NCBI RefSeq assembly: GCF_030812855.1
Contig: NZ_JAUSTK010000004.1
Span: 1-64,000 of the forward strand
From: Paenibacillus wynnii
GTDB lineage: Bacteria > Bacillota > Bacilli > Paenibacillales > Paenibacillaceae
Length of the DNA: 64,000 bases
Reading direction: 5' to 3'
The position numbers were made by a program, and so were the translations under genes. Below are positions 16,638-26,996 of this stretch, piece after piece. Each line of letters begins with the position of its first letter. The stretch's first letter is position 1. Below the pieces are notes generated by a model. That model saw nothing but the letters and a program-made list of their open reading frames with translations. It searched no databases and had not been told where the DNA came from.

Positions 16638-18155
16638 TTACAACTTATAAAGCTCGGTGTATTTCTTTTCCAGATAATCAGCCAAATAATCCGGGTTCAG
16701 CGGCTCTCCGGTCACTTGTTCAATGATTTGCGAAGGAGTCAGGCTTTTTCCATACCGATAGATCTTGTCTGTGAGCCATTCTTTGATCGGAAGCAGGTTC
16801 CCCGCTGCAATAAGCTCGTCAAACTCAGGAAGCTCCTTGCGGAGAGTATTTAGCATTTGTGCGGCATACATATTGCCGAGTGAATAAGACGCAAAGTATC
16901 CGAAATCCCCACCTGACCAATGCACATCCTGAAGTACTCCTAAGCTATCTGTAGGGGGTGTAATACCCAAGTATTCTTGATACTTCGCATTCCACACTGC
17001 AGGCAGATCTTTTACCGCAAGCCCCTCATTAAAAATAAGTTTCTCAATCTCGTATCGGATAATAATGTGTAAATTGTAGGTCAGCTCATCCGCTTCAATA
17101 CGTATTAAAGAATTCGATACGTTGTTAATAGCGCAGTAGAAATCTTCAACTTCAACATTTACAAGCTGTTCAGGGAAATGCTGCTGCAGATCGTTGAAAT
17201 ACCGTTGCCAGAAGGGACGGCTGCGACCAATCATATTTTCCCACAGCCTGGACTGTGATTCGTGGATTCCCATGGATGCTCCTTGAGCCAGAGGAGTTCC
17301 AACGAGCTCTTTGTTGATATTTTGCTCATACAGCGCATGTCCGCCTTCGTGAAGGGAGCTAAATACCGCGCTTGTCACATTATCCAGTAAATAATTCGTA
17401 GTGATGCGGACATCTCCAGGATTGAGTCCAGTCGCGAACGGATGTACACTCTCATCCAGCCGCCCTGCATCGAAGTCATAGCCCATTTGCTCTAGAATAA
17501 AGAGGCCGAACTTCTCCTGCTGATCTTTCTCAAATATGCGATTTAAAAACTCTGTATCGGGTTTATTAGGTGACTCCGCGATCGCTTCCACTAAAGGAAC
17601 AAGGCGGCTGCGCAGACGGCTGAACACTTCATCTACCTTTTTCACCGTAAGATCAGGCTCGTACATATCCAGCAGCGTATCGTAGCGTGTTTCTTTTACA
17701 CCCCAATAATCAATAAACTCCTTCTTGAATTCAACAATCTTGCTTAAGAAAGGCTCAAAGGAGGCAAAATCATTATTTTCTTTCGCCTCTTCCCACTTCG
17801 TCTCCGTATGAGCGGCCAGCACAGCGTATTCCTCGTATCTTTCAGGAGGGATGCTTTTGCTGCGTTCGTACTCCTTACGACAATCCTTTACGATTTTATT
17901 CTGGATTTCTGTCAGTTGATTCATAATAGCCGGGCGGCTGAAAAACTCTGTAAAACGTCCCATTTCCGCCGAGGTTTCCAACCTGAAGGATTCCCCGCTC
18001 AGCATCCCCACAGTTCTGGAACGAATTTCGGCTCCCTTACGCGGCGCACCTGTGCGCAAATCCCAATGCAGCAGACCAATCGCTTCATTATATCCACTGA
18101 TTTTGGATAATAGTGCGCTAAATTTCTCCCACTCTTCCGTTACGTGTTGTTCCAT
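16638..18155 (-). CDS. carboxypeptidase Taq (M32) metallopeptidase
   Basis: An M32-family zinc carboxypeptidase, 505 residues as usual. The active site HEGGHALYEQN (HExxH with zinc histidines and catalytic glutamate) is near residue 267, and the downstream HESQSRLWENMIGRS supplies the third zinc ligand region. The N-terminal LHWDLRTGAPRKGAEIR and C-terminal VHWSGGDFGYFASYSLGNMYAAQ blocks are diagnostic. It probably trims peptides in the cytoplasm. It is divergently oriented to the HesB-like gene. Confidence 0.96.
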   Translation of the reverse strand: MEQHVTEEWEKFSALLSKISGYNEAIGLLHWDLRTGAPRKGAEIRSRTVGMLSGESFRLETSAEMGRFTEFFSRPAIMNQLTEIQNKIVKDCRKEYERSKSIPPERYEEYAVLAAHTETKWEEAKENNDFASFEPFLSKIVEFKKEFIDYWGVKETRYDTLLDMYEPDLTVKKVDEVFSRLRSRLVPLVEAIAESPNKPDTEFLNRIFEKDQQEKFGLFILEQMGYDFDAGRLDESVHPFATGLNPGDVRITTNYLLDNVTSAVFSSLHEGGHALYEQNINKELVGTPLAQGASMGIHESQSRLWENMIGRSRPFWQRYFNDLQQHFPEQLVNVEVEDFYCAINNVSNSLIRIEADELTYNLHIIIRYEIEKLIFNEGLAVKDLPAVWNAKYQEYLGITPPTDSLGVLQDVHWSGGDFGYFASYSLGNMYAAQMLNTLRKELPEFDELIAAGNLLPIKEWLTDKIYRYGKSLTPSQIIEQVTGEPLNPDYLADYLEKKYTELYKL

Positions 18156-18193
18156 TTCGGGACACCCACTTTCTCTGTTTTACTTATCTCCTC

Positions 18194-18222
18194 TTGATGA
18201 TACTTTTTTAAATACGTATAAT
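18194..18222 (+). promoter_or_regulatory. SigA-type promoter for the HesB-like gene
   Basis: TTGATG (18194-18199) and a perfect TATAAT (18217-18222) are separated by 17 bases, about 72 bases before the start of the HesB-like gene. Confidence 0.8.
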
Positions 18223-18294
18223 CAACTTCAAGGTATTCAATTCTAATTTGAAATACTTTGTATTCACAAAACTTTAAAGGAGTGATGATAACCC

Positions 18295-18669
18295 ATGATA
18301 ATTCAAGTGACACCGCTCGCTGAGAAGAAACTAAGAGATAGACTTGGGGATCAACCCGGTATCTTCAAACTCTTTTATGATACGGTGGACTGCGGATGTG
18401 ACGGAATTAATGTCCTGCTCATTATGAACGAAGCAACTAACGAAGATACCCGTATTGAAGCTGGTTCTCTCAGCTTTGTAGTCAGCCGCCAACAAGAGAT
18501 ATTTTATGAGGACAAAATGAGGTTGGATGCAGAAGAACGGTTCTCTTCGTTTAAGCTGGATAGTGATTCACAGATATATGGTAATAATATTCTCGTAAGA
18601 GATATGCGCACTAATGAAAATACATCCTTAAATCAAGCTCCTGTATGTAAGATGAGCACTGTCGGGTAA
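18295..18669 (+). CDS. HesB-like iron-sulphur cluster biosynthesis family protein (YqkB type)
   Basis: A 124-residue protein resembling the Fe-S biosynthesis (HesB/IscA-like) fold in its YqkB-type Bacillota branch. MIIQVTPLAEKKLRDRL begins the domain and the paired cysteines DCGCDG lie near residues 42-44. The C-terminal half ends in SQIYGNNILVRDMR. Canonical A-type scaffolds have C-terminal CGC; that motif is absent, so a role in cluster delivery is uncertain. The ATG follows AAAGGAGTG. It is co-directional with the carbonic anhydrase 22 bases downstream and likely shares its transcript. Confidence 0.85.
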   Translation: MIIQVTPLAEKKLRDRLGDQPGIFKLFYDTVDCGCDGINVLLIMNEATNEDTRIEAGSLSFVVSRQQEIFYEDKMRLDAEERFSSFKLDSDSQIYGNNILVRDMRTNENTSLNQAPVCKMSTVG

Positions 18670-18691
18670 ATATGGAGGGGGAAATTACTGT

Positions 18692-19249
18692 ATGAGTCAA
18701 TTGTCAAAAATCATGGAATTTAATCAGGACTTTGTAGAGAAAAAAGAATATGAATCCTACCTTACTAGCCGTTATCCGGATAAAAAAATTCTCATTATCA
18801 CATGCATGGATACCCGCTTGGTAGAACTCCTGCCAAAGGCTATGAACTTCAAGAATGGTGACGTCAAAATCATTAAAAATGCCGGTGCTGTTATTTCCCA
18901 ACCTTTCGGGAGCGTTATGCGCAGTGTCATGGTTGCATTGTATGAGCTGGATGCAGATGAAGTTATCGTCGTGGGTCATTATGAATGCGGCATGGCCTCC
19001 TTGAACGCTGATAAGATGATTAACTCCATCAAGGAACGCGGGATTTCGGAACAAGTATTGTCTACCTTGGAAAACTCAGGAATTAAACTGACGAAATGGC
19101 TGCGCGGGTTTGACAATGTTGAGGATGGGGTAATTCAAACTGTGGAGCTAATAAGACAACATCCATTACTTCCACCGGGCATACCCGTTCACGGCATGAT
19201 TATCGATCCGGCTACCGGAGCGCTTGACCTTGTCTCTGAAGGGTACTAG
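18692..19249 (+). CDS. beta-class carbonic anhydrase (YtiB-like)
   Basis: A beta-carbonic anhydrase interconverting CO2 and bicarbonate. Zinc ligands are visible as CMDTR (Cys-Asp-Arg dyad, near residue 37) and HYECGM (His and Cys, near residues 95-98). The 185-residue length and the N terminus (MSQLSKIMEFNQDFVEKKEYE) fit the YtiB branch of Bacillota. It follows the HesB-like gene with an AGGGGG ribosome binding site and ends at a strong terminator. Confidence 0.94.
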   Translation: MSQLSKIMEFNQDFVEKKEYESYLTSRYPDKKILIITCMDTRLVELLPKAMNFKNGDVKIIKNAGAVISQPFGSVMRSVMVALYELDADEVIVVGHYECGMASLNADKMINSIKERGISEQVLSTLENSGIKLTKWLRGFDNVEDGVIQTVELIRQHPLLPPGIPVHGMIIDPATGALDLVSEGY

Positions 19250-19288
19250 TCTCGTAACGCTTATTGACAACTCTCTGAACTGCTGTTT

Positions 19289-19317
19289 GCGTGGAGCTTT
19301 TCCACGCTCTTTTTTTT
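19289..19317 (+). terminator. intrinsic terminator after the carbonic anhydrase gene
   Basis: GCGTGGA pairs with TTCCACGC around a short loop, followed by TCTTTTTTTT on the plus strand. Confidence 0.92.
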
Positions 19318-19451
19318 GCATAGCGAGAAAACAGGTTATACATATCTGAACGCCGCATCATCAATGGCATCGTATATGGTATCTGCATTGTTTGTTTTCA
19401 ATTTCAAAGCACTCCTGCTTATTTTGCAGTTGTTGTCCTTATCGCTCCATG

Positions 19452-19489
19452 AAAAAGCCTCCTTGCCACTTGCATGTGGAGGAGGCTTT
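19452..19489. terminator. hairpin terminator after the tyrosine/proline-rich protein gene
   Basis: AAAGCCTCC/GGAGGCTTT with an inner CCAC/GTGG stem; T runs on the minus strand make it a terminator for the convergent gene at 19511, and it may act in both directions. Confidence 0.8.
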
Positions 19490-19510
19490 GCTTAATGGAT
19501 TAGCAATACT

Positions 19511-19897
19511 TTAAATCAAAGCAATGGCAAGCAGATCGAACAGAGCAAGTGGTAAAATAACATTATTATAACCGTAGCCAGGGTACGGATAGCCGGGATA
19601 ATAACCTGGGTAATACCCTGGATAATGACCTGGATACGGTTTATAGTAAGGGTTATAGTACCCGCGAGTCGTTTCCTGCGTGACGGTGACGGTCACACTC
19701 AAGTATAAGTGCTTATTATCAAGCCCGCTGATGACCCCTTCATGCATTTGACCGTCTAGCGTCTGCACCTTCACATTGTGGTTCATGTAAGGTTTGCAGG
19801 ATTGATGCAAGGATTCCTTTACACCTTGCAGGTGTTGGATTACAGCAGGATCCGCCTGATAGATAACGGACTGTTGTCCGGTGTTTAATGTCGACAT
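19511..19897 (-). CDS. hypothetical protein with Sm-like core and Tyr/Pro/Gly-rich tail
   Basis: A 128-residue protein. Residues 38-70 (NHNVKVQTLDGQMHEGVISGLDNKHLYLSVTV) look like a small beta-barrel, LSM-like domain. Residues 80-110 are a repetitive tail of PGYYPGYY-type units rich in Tyr, Pro and Gly. The C terminus (ILPLALFDLLAIALI) is hydrophobic. Similar proteins with YPGY tails occur in Bacillus and Paenibacillus and are often tied to spore or surface layers, but function is not known. GGAGGT precedes the ATG at about 11 bases. Confidence 0.75.
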   Translation of the reverse strand: MSTLNTGQQSVIYQADPAVIQHLQGVKESLHQSCKPYMNHNVKVQTLDGQMHEGVISGLDNKHLYLSVTVTVTQETTRGYYNPYYKPYPGHYPGYYPGYYPGYPYPGYGYNNVILPLALFDLLAIALI

Positions 19898-19987
19898 ATA
19901 TATTGAGACCTCCGTAAATGGATTTGCTCCATTCTATGCAGAAGCCCATGCCGGGGTGAAAACCAATCCACCTTGTCGTAATCTTTT

Positions 19988-20101
19988 CTAACCTTTAACG
20001 GCCCCTCCTACAATTCCTTTAACAATTTGTTTCTGCATGACCACAAAGAAGATAAAGATAGGGATAAGGACAATTACGGTCAAGGTCATGAACATCGGCT
20101 A
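19988..20101 (-). pseudogene. 3' fragment of a sugar ABC transporter permease (MalG type)
   Basis: On the minus strand 20089-19988 translates to a typical permease end: MTLTVIVLIPIFIFFVVM then QKQIVKGIVGGAVKG and stop. The QK-x-x-VKGI-x-x-GAVKG ending is the hallmark of MalG/carbohydrate ABC permeases. Nothing before it is permease-like; upstream it joins directly to a sensor-kinase fragment. This is therefore the last 33 or so codons of a permease whose body was deleted. Confidence 0.85.
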
Positions 20102-20679
20102 TGCTTATTCACTATAATTGTCCGTTTATCATCTATCATGAAAATATCTTCATTGTCCTGGTAAGAGCTTAATTCGAACAATCCGTTTGTCTTAAAACCT
20201 TTGTCAGCATTCTCGGTTACCGCTGTCATGAACCAAGTCTGCTCCGTAAACGGGTAGTCCCAACGCAGTAAATTACGGCCGGCAACGTTATTCACGTAAC
20301 CGTTTCTCCCCAATATAAGAACGTCGCTTATTAAGCTTTGATAGGCAGTGATCCCGTAAGCTAAATCGGCAATGTTGCGCTCATGTTGAATAAGCTCGTC
20401 GGCATCCGGTGTCCAACCGGGTTTGGGTTTCATTAGTGCTATAACAGAGTAATGTCCAGCTAGAGGTACTAATGGCCGCTTAGCCTCTTCGAGATTAAAG
20501 TTAAATAATTGTGCAGCCTGGTCTGTAATGGTGGCGGTAGAATCTCGGATGGAGAAATAACCCAGCAGAAAAACAAGGAGAATGTTTATAAAAAGGTAGG
20601 AAAGAAAGATGGTTCGGGTAATCGTACGGCGGAATAAGGTTTGTATAAGGATCGTGATTATTTTGATCATAGCCATCAT
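20086..20679 (-). pseudogene. 5' fragment of a sensor histidine kinase (YesM-type, extracellular Cache-like domain)
   Basis: The 197-residue product has an N-terminal membrane segment (FLSYLFINILLVFLLGYFSI) and about 150 residues of an extracellular sensing domain (ISDVLILGRNGYVNNVAGR, EQTWFMTAV). It stops just after DDKRTIIVNKHS. The second transmembrane helix, HAMP, and kinase parts of YesM-like kinases are missing. The last residues come from the permease fragment, so a deletion fused the two near 20098. YesM-type kinases commonly sit beside sugar ABC transporters, so both pieces likely come from one lost carbohydrate-uptake locus. It is also adjacent to the arabinofuranosidase operon. Confidence 0.8.
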
Positions 20680-20694
20680 CCTTTCTTACCAAAA

Positions 20695-20725
20695 CAGGCT
20701 GCCCAATCATAGACAGGGCAGCCTG
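20695..20725 (-). terminator. intrinsic terminator after the DUF6171-like gene
   Basis: A perfect 10-bp stem CAGGCTGCCC/GGGCAGCCTG with an 11-base loop, followed by TTTT on the minus strand. Confidence 0.88.
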
Positions 20726-20733
20726 GAATATAT

Positions 20734-21018
20734 TTACTCACTCTCTGTATAGGGACGCCACAAAGGATTACCCGGAAGCGGACAATATTTCTCTTTCAGC
20801 TTGGCGGTAATTCGCACGATACATCCACAGAGAGAGCATGTATATCCGCCGACCAGCTTCGGGCATTCCTTACAATGAAGTAAACGTTCCTCATAGATCG
20901 AGTCCGGAACGGAATGCTCCGCGTTATTGAACATAGGTGAAGATAGAACTCGGTTGATTTGCACTTCTGTTACTTGATAATCATCCCGACATCCTTTGCA
21001 AGACCGATCATTGTTCAT
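20734..21018 (-). CDS. small cysteine-rich zinc-binding protein (DUF6171-like)
   Basis: A 94-residue protein with three cysteine pairs: CKGC near residue 7, CKEC near residue 51, and CSLCGC near residue 61, then CPLPGNPLW close to the end. The pattern fits a small zinc-binding protein of the DUF6171 type common in Paenibacillus and Clostridia. It starts 12 bases after the arabinofuranosidase stop with its own AGAAGG site, so it is the last gene of that operon, followed by a strong terminator. Function is unknown; the co-transcription may be incidental. Confidence 0.75.
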   Translation of the reverse strand: MNNDRSCKGCRDDYQVTEVQINRVLSSPMFNNAEHSVPDSIYEERLLHCKECPKLVGGYTCSLCGCIVRITAKLKEKYCPLPGNPLWRPYTESE

Positions 21019-21030
21019 ACCTTTGACCTT

Positions 21031-22524
21031 CTATTCCGCAGTCAATTCGAGAACCGTAACAGACATTGCTGAAAGATCCAATGTCAGCAAAGTACCCTCC
21101 AAAGAAAATGATGTGAATTCAGAAGGTGCCACGCGGTCAGGATTGTCGAAGGTGTTATGTCCGTCAGTAGTATCGGAAGTTAGTGTTGTTCCCTTCACTG
21201 TCACCTGACTACCCATAAGGCCTCGTAAATCCAACTCCACATTTGTACCCGCCAGATGATCCAAATTACAAATACTGATATGGATTTGGCCTGCATCATT
21301 CTTGGATGCGGATACGGAAAGCTGTGGATAATCTTCCTTGCCGCTGCCCAGTTCTACGCTTGATAGATGAATGTCCAGTAACTGCGCATCTTGATGCACC
21401 TTGAACATGTTGAATACATGATAAGTAGGCGTTAAGATCATTTTCTCGCCTTCGGTCAGAATAACCGATTGCAGCACGTTAACGAGCTGAGCAATATTAG
21501 CCATCTGTACACGGTCACAGTGCTGATTGAAAATATTCAACGAGATTCCGGCAATCAATGCATCCCGGATGGTGTTCTGTTGAAACAAGAAACCCGGGTT
21601 GGTTCCCGGCTCAACATCGTACCAGGTTCCCCACTCATCCACCAGCAGGCCCACCCGTTTCTCCGGATCGTATTGATCCATGATCGCTGTATGCTTGGTA
21701 ATCAATTCTTCCATGTAAAATGCCTTTTTCAGAGTTCCAGTGAACTCCACATCCGGGAAGCCTGTAGCCGCCCCTTTTCCGGTCCAGAATTCTCCTGGAA
21801 TCGTGTAATAATGCAGCGTAATGGAGTCCATGAATTGGTGAGCATTTTTCATTACCGTTTCCATCCAATTGTAATCATCCATATTAGGGCCGCAAGCAAC
21901 TTTATGGATCTTGTTGTCACCATAGTTTCGTACATAGGTCTGGAACTGACGGTACAAATCAGCATAAAATTCAGGACGCATATTTCCTCCACAACCCCAG
22001 TTCTCATTGCCAACGCCAAAATATTTAACTTTCCAAGGCTCTTCCCGCCCGTTTTCTTTACGCAGCTCAGCCATTGGGGATACACCTTCAAACGTGAGAT
22101 ATTCCACCCACTCCGACATTTCCTGTACGGTACCACTACCTACGTTTCCGTTAATGTACGGTTCGCATTCCAGCATTGCACACAACATCATAAACTCATG
22201 TGTACCGAAGTGGTTATTTTCTACAACACCGCCCCAATGGGTATTTATCATCCGCTTGCGGGTTTCCTTAGGACCGATTCCATCCTTCCAATGATATTCA
22301 TCGGCGAAACATCCACCCGGCCATCTAAGTACAGGGATTTTCATTTCCTTGAGTGCAGCTACAACGTCATTACGGATTCCGTTCGTATTGGGGATCGGTG
22401 AATCTTCACCCACCCACAGACCTTCATAAATACAACGCCCTAAATGCTCGGAAAAATGCCCATAAATATTACGGTTAATGATCCCTTTTGTAATATCTGT
22501 ATTGACAGTTAAACGGTTAGCCAT
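21031..22524 (-). CDS. alpha-L-arabinofuranosidase, GH51
   Basis: A cytoplasmic glycoside hydrolase family 51 alpha-L-arabinofuranosidase releasing arabinose from arabino-oligosaccharides. The acid/base glutamate is in [12 protein letters not shown] and the nucleophile glutamate in [11 protein letters not shown]. The N-terminal [22 protein letters not shown] is typical. The frame opens 24 codons earlier, but the ATG at 22524 has GAAGG at 9 bases and gives the family N terminus (497 residues). No signal peptide is present. It is the second gene of a pair with another GH51 enzyme and differs clearly from it, so the two probably act on different linkages. Confidence 0.95.
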   Translation of the reverse strand: MANRLTVNTDITKGIINRNIYGHFSEHLGRCIYEGLWVGEDSPIPNTNGIRNDVVAALKEMKIPVLRWPGGCFADEYHWKDGIGPKETRKRMINTHWGGVVENNHFGTHEFMMLCAMLECEPYINGNVGSGTVQEMSEWVEYLTFEGVSPMAELRKENGREEPWKVKYFGVGNENWGCGGNMRPEFYADLYRQFQTYVRNYGDNKIHKVACGPNMDDYNWMETVMKNAHQFMDSITLHYYTIPGEFWTGKGAATGFPDVEFTGTLKKAFYMEELITKHTAIMDQYDPEKRVGLLVDEWGTWYDVEPGTNPGFLFQQNTIRDALIAGISLNIFNQHCDRVQMANIAQLVNVLQSVILTEGEKMILTPTYHVFNMFKVHQDAQLLDIHLSSVELGSGKEDYPQLSVSASKNDAGQIHISICNLDHLAGTNVELDLRGLMGSQVTVKGTTLTSDTTDGHNTFDNPDRVAPSEFTSFSLEGTLLTLDLSAMSVTVLELTAE

Positions 22525-22568
22525 GTGTAAGTACCTTCTTTCAGAGATTAGTAAAATCCATACAAAAT

Positions 22569-24131
<1,563 letters not shown>

Positions 24132-24140
24132 TTAAATACT

Positions 24141-24169
24141 ATAATAGGAGTATATCCTGACTTCTGCAA
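24141..24169 (-). promoter_or_regulatory. promoter of the GH51 operon
   Basis: On the minus strand TTGCAG (24164-24169) and TATTAT (24141-24146) are 17 bases apart. AT-rich TTAATT-type repeats (24095-24133) between the promoter and the start codon are candidates for regulator binding. Confidence 0.75.
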
Positions 24170-24251
24170 CTATTTTTTTGGCAATGCATTTGTACATTCA
24201 TTGATTCTGTCTTAGAATAACTATAGATTTGAGAATCCTGGAGGGCTGACA

Positions 24252-25172
24252 TTGATAAAAGCTTCCGCAGACACGAACTGGCTCCCTTTATTTGAAGCCT
24301 TAGCCAGTGAAGTGAGGCTGAATATAATAAGACTGCTCGCTGAGCAGCCTATGAACAACAAAGATTTAGCATCCCATCTGAAATTAAGCGGTGCGATCGT
24401 ATCCATGCATGTGCGCAAGCTTCAAGAAACCGGAATCGTCAGATCAGAAATGATCAGGCTGGACGGCGGTACCCATAAGATGAATACCCTCGCAGTGGAA
24501 GCGATTGAGATCCTGTTTCCTTTTATTAAAAATGCTCCGCGATTGTTTCATGAAATCTCCATCCCTATCGGTCACTATAACGATTTCGAGATCGCTCCAA
24601 CCTGCGGACTGGCTACCACCAGTAAATTAATCGGTCAATTCGATGATCCCCGTTTCTTCTTGGATCCGGAGCGTGTGAACGCAGGTATTCTTTGGTTCGG
24701 GAAAGGGTATGTGGAATTCAAACTGCCCAACTACCTCCTATCCTCGCAAAAAATCGAGGAGATTGAGATTTCTCTGGAACTGGGCTCCGAGGCACCGGGT
24801 GTCAACCGGAACTGGCCTTCCGACATCAGCTTTATTCTGAATGGGACAGAGCTTGGCTACTGGACGAGTCCCGGCGATTCGGGAGAGGGTCGGGGAACCT
24901 ATACACCTGCATGGTGGAGGGACGATGTGAATCAATACGGATTCCTGAAGCAGATTCAGATCAATGCCAACGGTACGTATCTGGATGGCCAAAAAATGTC
25001 TGACATTGGTTTGCCAGAACTGGCCATTGAGCGTAACCAGTGGACACTTCGCTTGGAAGTCAAAGAAGATGCCGCCCATGTCGGCGGATTAACCTTATAC
25101 GGCGCAGGGTTCGGTAACTATAATCAGGATATCGTGTTTCGCACCTACTATAAGGGGAGTGCGGGAGGTTGA
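24252..25172 (+). CDS. ArsR-type HTH regulator with large C-terminal sensor-like domain
   Basis: The first 90 residues are a winged helix of ArsR type (LFEALASEVRLNIIRLLAEQPMNNKDLASHLKLSGAIVSMHVRKLQETGIV). The remaining 215 residues form a beta-rich domain with blocks such as YNDFEIAPTCGLATTSKLIGQ, NAGILWFGKGYVEFKLPN and GLTLYGAGFGNYNQDIVFRTYY, suggesting a lectin-like or jelly-roll ligand domain. The TTG start follows GGAGGG by about 7 bases. It faces the GH51 operon and very probably controls it in response to arabinose-type oligosaccharides. This is inference from position. Canonical ArsR proteins have about 100 residues, so the fusion is unusual. Confidence 0.85.
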   Translation: MIKASADTNWLPLFEALASEVRLNIIRLLAEQPMNNKDLASHLKLSGAIVSMHVRKLQETGIVRSEMIRLDGGTHKMNTLAVEAIEILFPFIKNAPRLFHEISIPIGHYNDFEIAPTCGLATTSKLIGQFDDPRFFLDPERVNAGILWFGKGYVEFKLPNYLLSSQKIEEIEISLELGSEAPGVNRNWPSDISFILNGTELGYWTSPGDSGEGRGTYTPAWWRDDVNQYGFLKQIQINANGTYLDGQKMSDIGLPELAIERNQWTLRLEVKEDAAHVGGLTLYGAGFGNYNQDIVFRTYYKGSAGG

Positions 25173-25193
25173 TTTATTGATTTATTGTAAATG

Positions 25194-25227
25194 AAAGAGA
25201 GGTGCGGCTCGGGCTGCACCTCTCTTT
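25194..25227 (+). terminator. intrinsic terminator after the ArsR-type regulator
   Basis: AAAGAGAGGTGC pairs with GCACCTCTCTTT around a short loop, with T enrichment on the plus strand; the symmetry means it could act in both directions. Confidence 0.88.
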
Positions 25228-25229
25228 CT

Positions 25230-25700
25230 GATGAGTATGGGTGGGTGTGGTGGATTTGGTGGATTTGGTGGCGTATGCGGACACAGAAGACCCAATTTAG
25301 CTAATTACTCCATATTCCATAATCAAGCGGACTCAGAGGACGCTATAGGATTCAAAATCATCATTTTACGTGCCCAATCCATCAAATAGTGGAACCTCTG
25401 TCCGCATAGTTTGTCAAAAGACAATTTTCAGCAAAATAAGGTCTTTACAGTCCATATCTACTGTCGATGTCGTTCTGTAGTTCTGCGTTCAGTTCATATG
25501 TCTTACTTACTTTCTGTCTGTCTTCCTCTGCCTATACTCCGACTCCACTCTCCCGCACCATCTTCCCATCATTGCGACTCTTCCATTAGTAACATTGGTC
25601 TTGCTACTCCTTGGCTCATGTCGTTCCCAGCCATTCACTATTTTCATAATACAATCTAAGTTCAGCCAAAGATCATGAACGGCTATTCTTTTCCCCTAGT
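25230..25700. other. 470-base intergenic stretch
   Basis: No coding signal is convincing. It contains a short TGGTGGATT micro-repeat (25244-25271) and otherwise unique AT-moderate sequence. Short open frames lack ribosome binding sites. Confidence 0.4.
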
Positions 25701-25712
25701 AAAAGCAAGCTG

Positions 25713-26114
25713 CTACCGTACAGCTTCCATATTCGTAATCGGTTCTCGGCAGGCAAAGTTCCTGCATGCATAAGCGGTTGCTTCTCCATGGACGGATGGC
25801 TTGTCTGTGAGGTGCGTCAACAACTTTACTATAATATCTGGCCGCTCCTCGCGGTCTACTTTTATAGCAACATAGTGTTTGTTAAGAAGTTCTGCTACTT
25901 CTTCGTCCTTGAAGCACTGGCGTTCCATGACGTGGCACCAATGAAAACAGCTATATCCGATGGATAGGAATATTGGCTTATTCTCTGCTTTCGCTTTTGC
26001 AAAAGCTTCCTCGCCCCAAGGGTACCAGTCAACAGGGTTATAGGCATGCTGTAATAAATATGGGGACTTCTCATTTATTAGTTGATTAGGCTGTTGGCCT
26101 TCTTTGATTGGCAT
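25713..26114 (-). pseudogene. yyaL: DUF255 thioredoxin-domain protein (YyaL family) with large internal deletion
   Basis: The product starts like a full DUF255/YyaL protein: [42 protein letters not shown], then [19 protein letters not shown] and [11 protein letters not shown] (thioredoxin-like CxWC motif near residue 54). Immediately after that it jumps to residues resembling the extreme C terminus of the family ([14 protein letters not shown]). Full-length proteins are about 600-690 residues, so roughly 500 codons were lost by a deletion that kept the frame. The ATG at 26114 follows AGGAGGAGG. A GACACTAAC hairpin lies in its leader. Decayed copies of this gene's 5' end recur downstream. Probably non-functional as a full enzyme, though a short thioredoxin-like product could be made. 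Confidence 0.85.
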
Positions 26115-26164
26115 GCTGAACCTCCTCCTTCTGTTCCCATTGTTAGTAATACCCATTAGAGGGC

Positions 26165-26197
26165 AAAAAGACACTAACGAGGGGGTTAGTGTCTTTT
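26165..26197. repeat. GACACTAAC hairpin, copy 1 (leader of the DUF255 gene)
   Basis: AAAAGACACTAAC pairs with GTTAGTGTCTTTT. It is followed on the minus strand by TTTTT, so it resembles a terminator or attenuator placed in the leader. Related hairpins occur at 29474, 35370, 38419, 42112 and 50738. Confidence 0.85.
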
Positions 26198-26302
26198 CAC
26201 GAGTTGACAGTATCATCAGAGGTTAAACAAAACTTAGACAGCATGCTTATTTGGTCATTTAGCTCCAAATTATATCGAGGGAGCTCAATTTATAATTGGC
26301 AC

Positions 26303-26701
26303 TTATTCTTTTCCTTTACCGATAACATTAAAACCACTCACTGTGTATCTGCCTATATTAACTTTGAAAGTAATTTGAACTATATCTGAGGTAGAACCTT
26401 GTGTCGTAACTCTTCCTTCAAGTATGAACTCTTGTAGAGGATACGAATCTGATTCCTTTATTGGCAATATATGAGCGTTGGAGATTAGATAGTTATTATT
26501 ATACTCCTTACGAAGTACGCTCATGATCTTAGGACGAAGTTCAAAAATAAGGATCTCTTCCAAGCACTTACGTTGAAGATCTGCATTATACTTAATGGGT
26601 GACTCTTCGCTGTAAGCTTCAGCACAATCCATTACTGTAAAGTAGGTTACCCCTATTGCACAAATCAAAATAATTTTATGCACTCTACCTCTCCACCACA
26701 T
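26303..26701 (-). CDS. secreted DUF3888-like protein
   Basis: A 132-residue secreted protein with an N-terminal signal peptide (KIILICAIGVTYFTVMDCAEA, cleavage expected near residue 28). The mature part pattern (LEEILIFELRPKIMSVLRKEY ... ISNAHILPIKES ... FILEGRVTTQ ... VQITFKVNIGRYTVSGFNVI) resembles the DUF3888 family, also represented by the gene at 27728. The ATG follows GGAGG at 9 bases. Function of the family is unknown. It belongs to a run of small secreted proteins. Confidence 0.75.
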   Translation of the reverse strand: MWWRGRVHKIILICAIGVTYFTVMDCAEAYSEESPIKYNADLQRKCLEEILIFELRPKIMSVLRKEYNNNYLISNAHILPIKESDSYPLQEFILEGRVTTQGSTSDIVQITFKVNIGRYTVSGFNVIGKGKE

Positions 26702-26996
26702 GGGAATTAGCCTCCATTTTTTGTTATTATACCCATGAGGCTATCGAACTATCCTGTCCGTTAGCTGAGCAGTTAATCCTTAGGCAAGCAAGTTTTTCTC
26801 AATCGTCCGTTCATATGTCGCTTTTCTTAGATTCTTTTCATAATATAACCAAAATGATGTTGTGACTTTGCTATAGAATTTGTCCGCTAGCTATCTTCAT
26901 TGAAATCGTCTGTTGTATATTGTTTGCGTAGGTAAGAAAATCAGTACACTTAATCCAAATTTTATTTCCAAATCAACAATAAAAAGTGATCCTAAG

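Noticed and set aside
21469..22401. 310-residue plus-strand open frame
   Set aside because: It is antisense to the GH51 arabinofuranosidase, has no recognisable domain and no ribosome binding site; the minus-strand gene explains the sequence.
25411..25659. 82-residue plus-strand frame
   Set aside because: Low-complexity Ser/Leu/Pro content, no ribosome binding site and no recognisable family.
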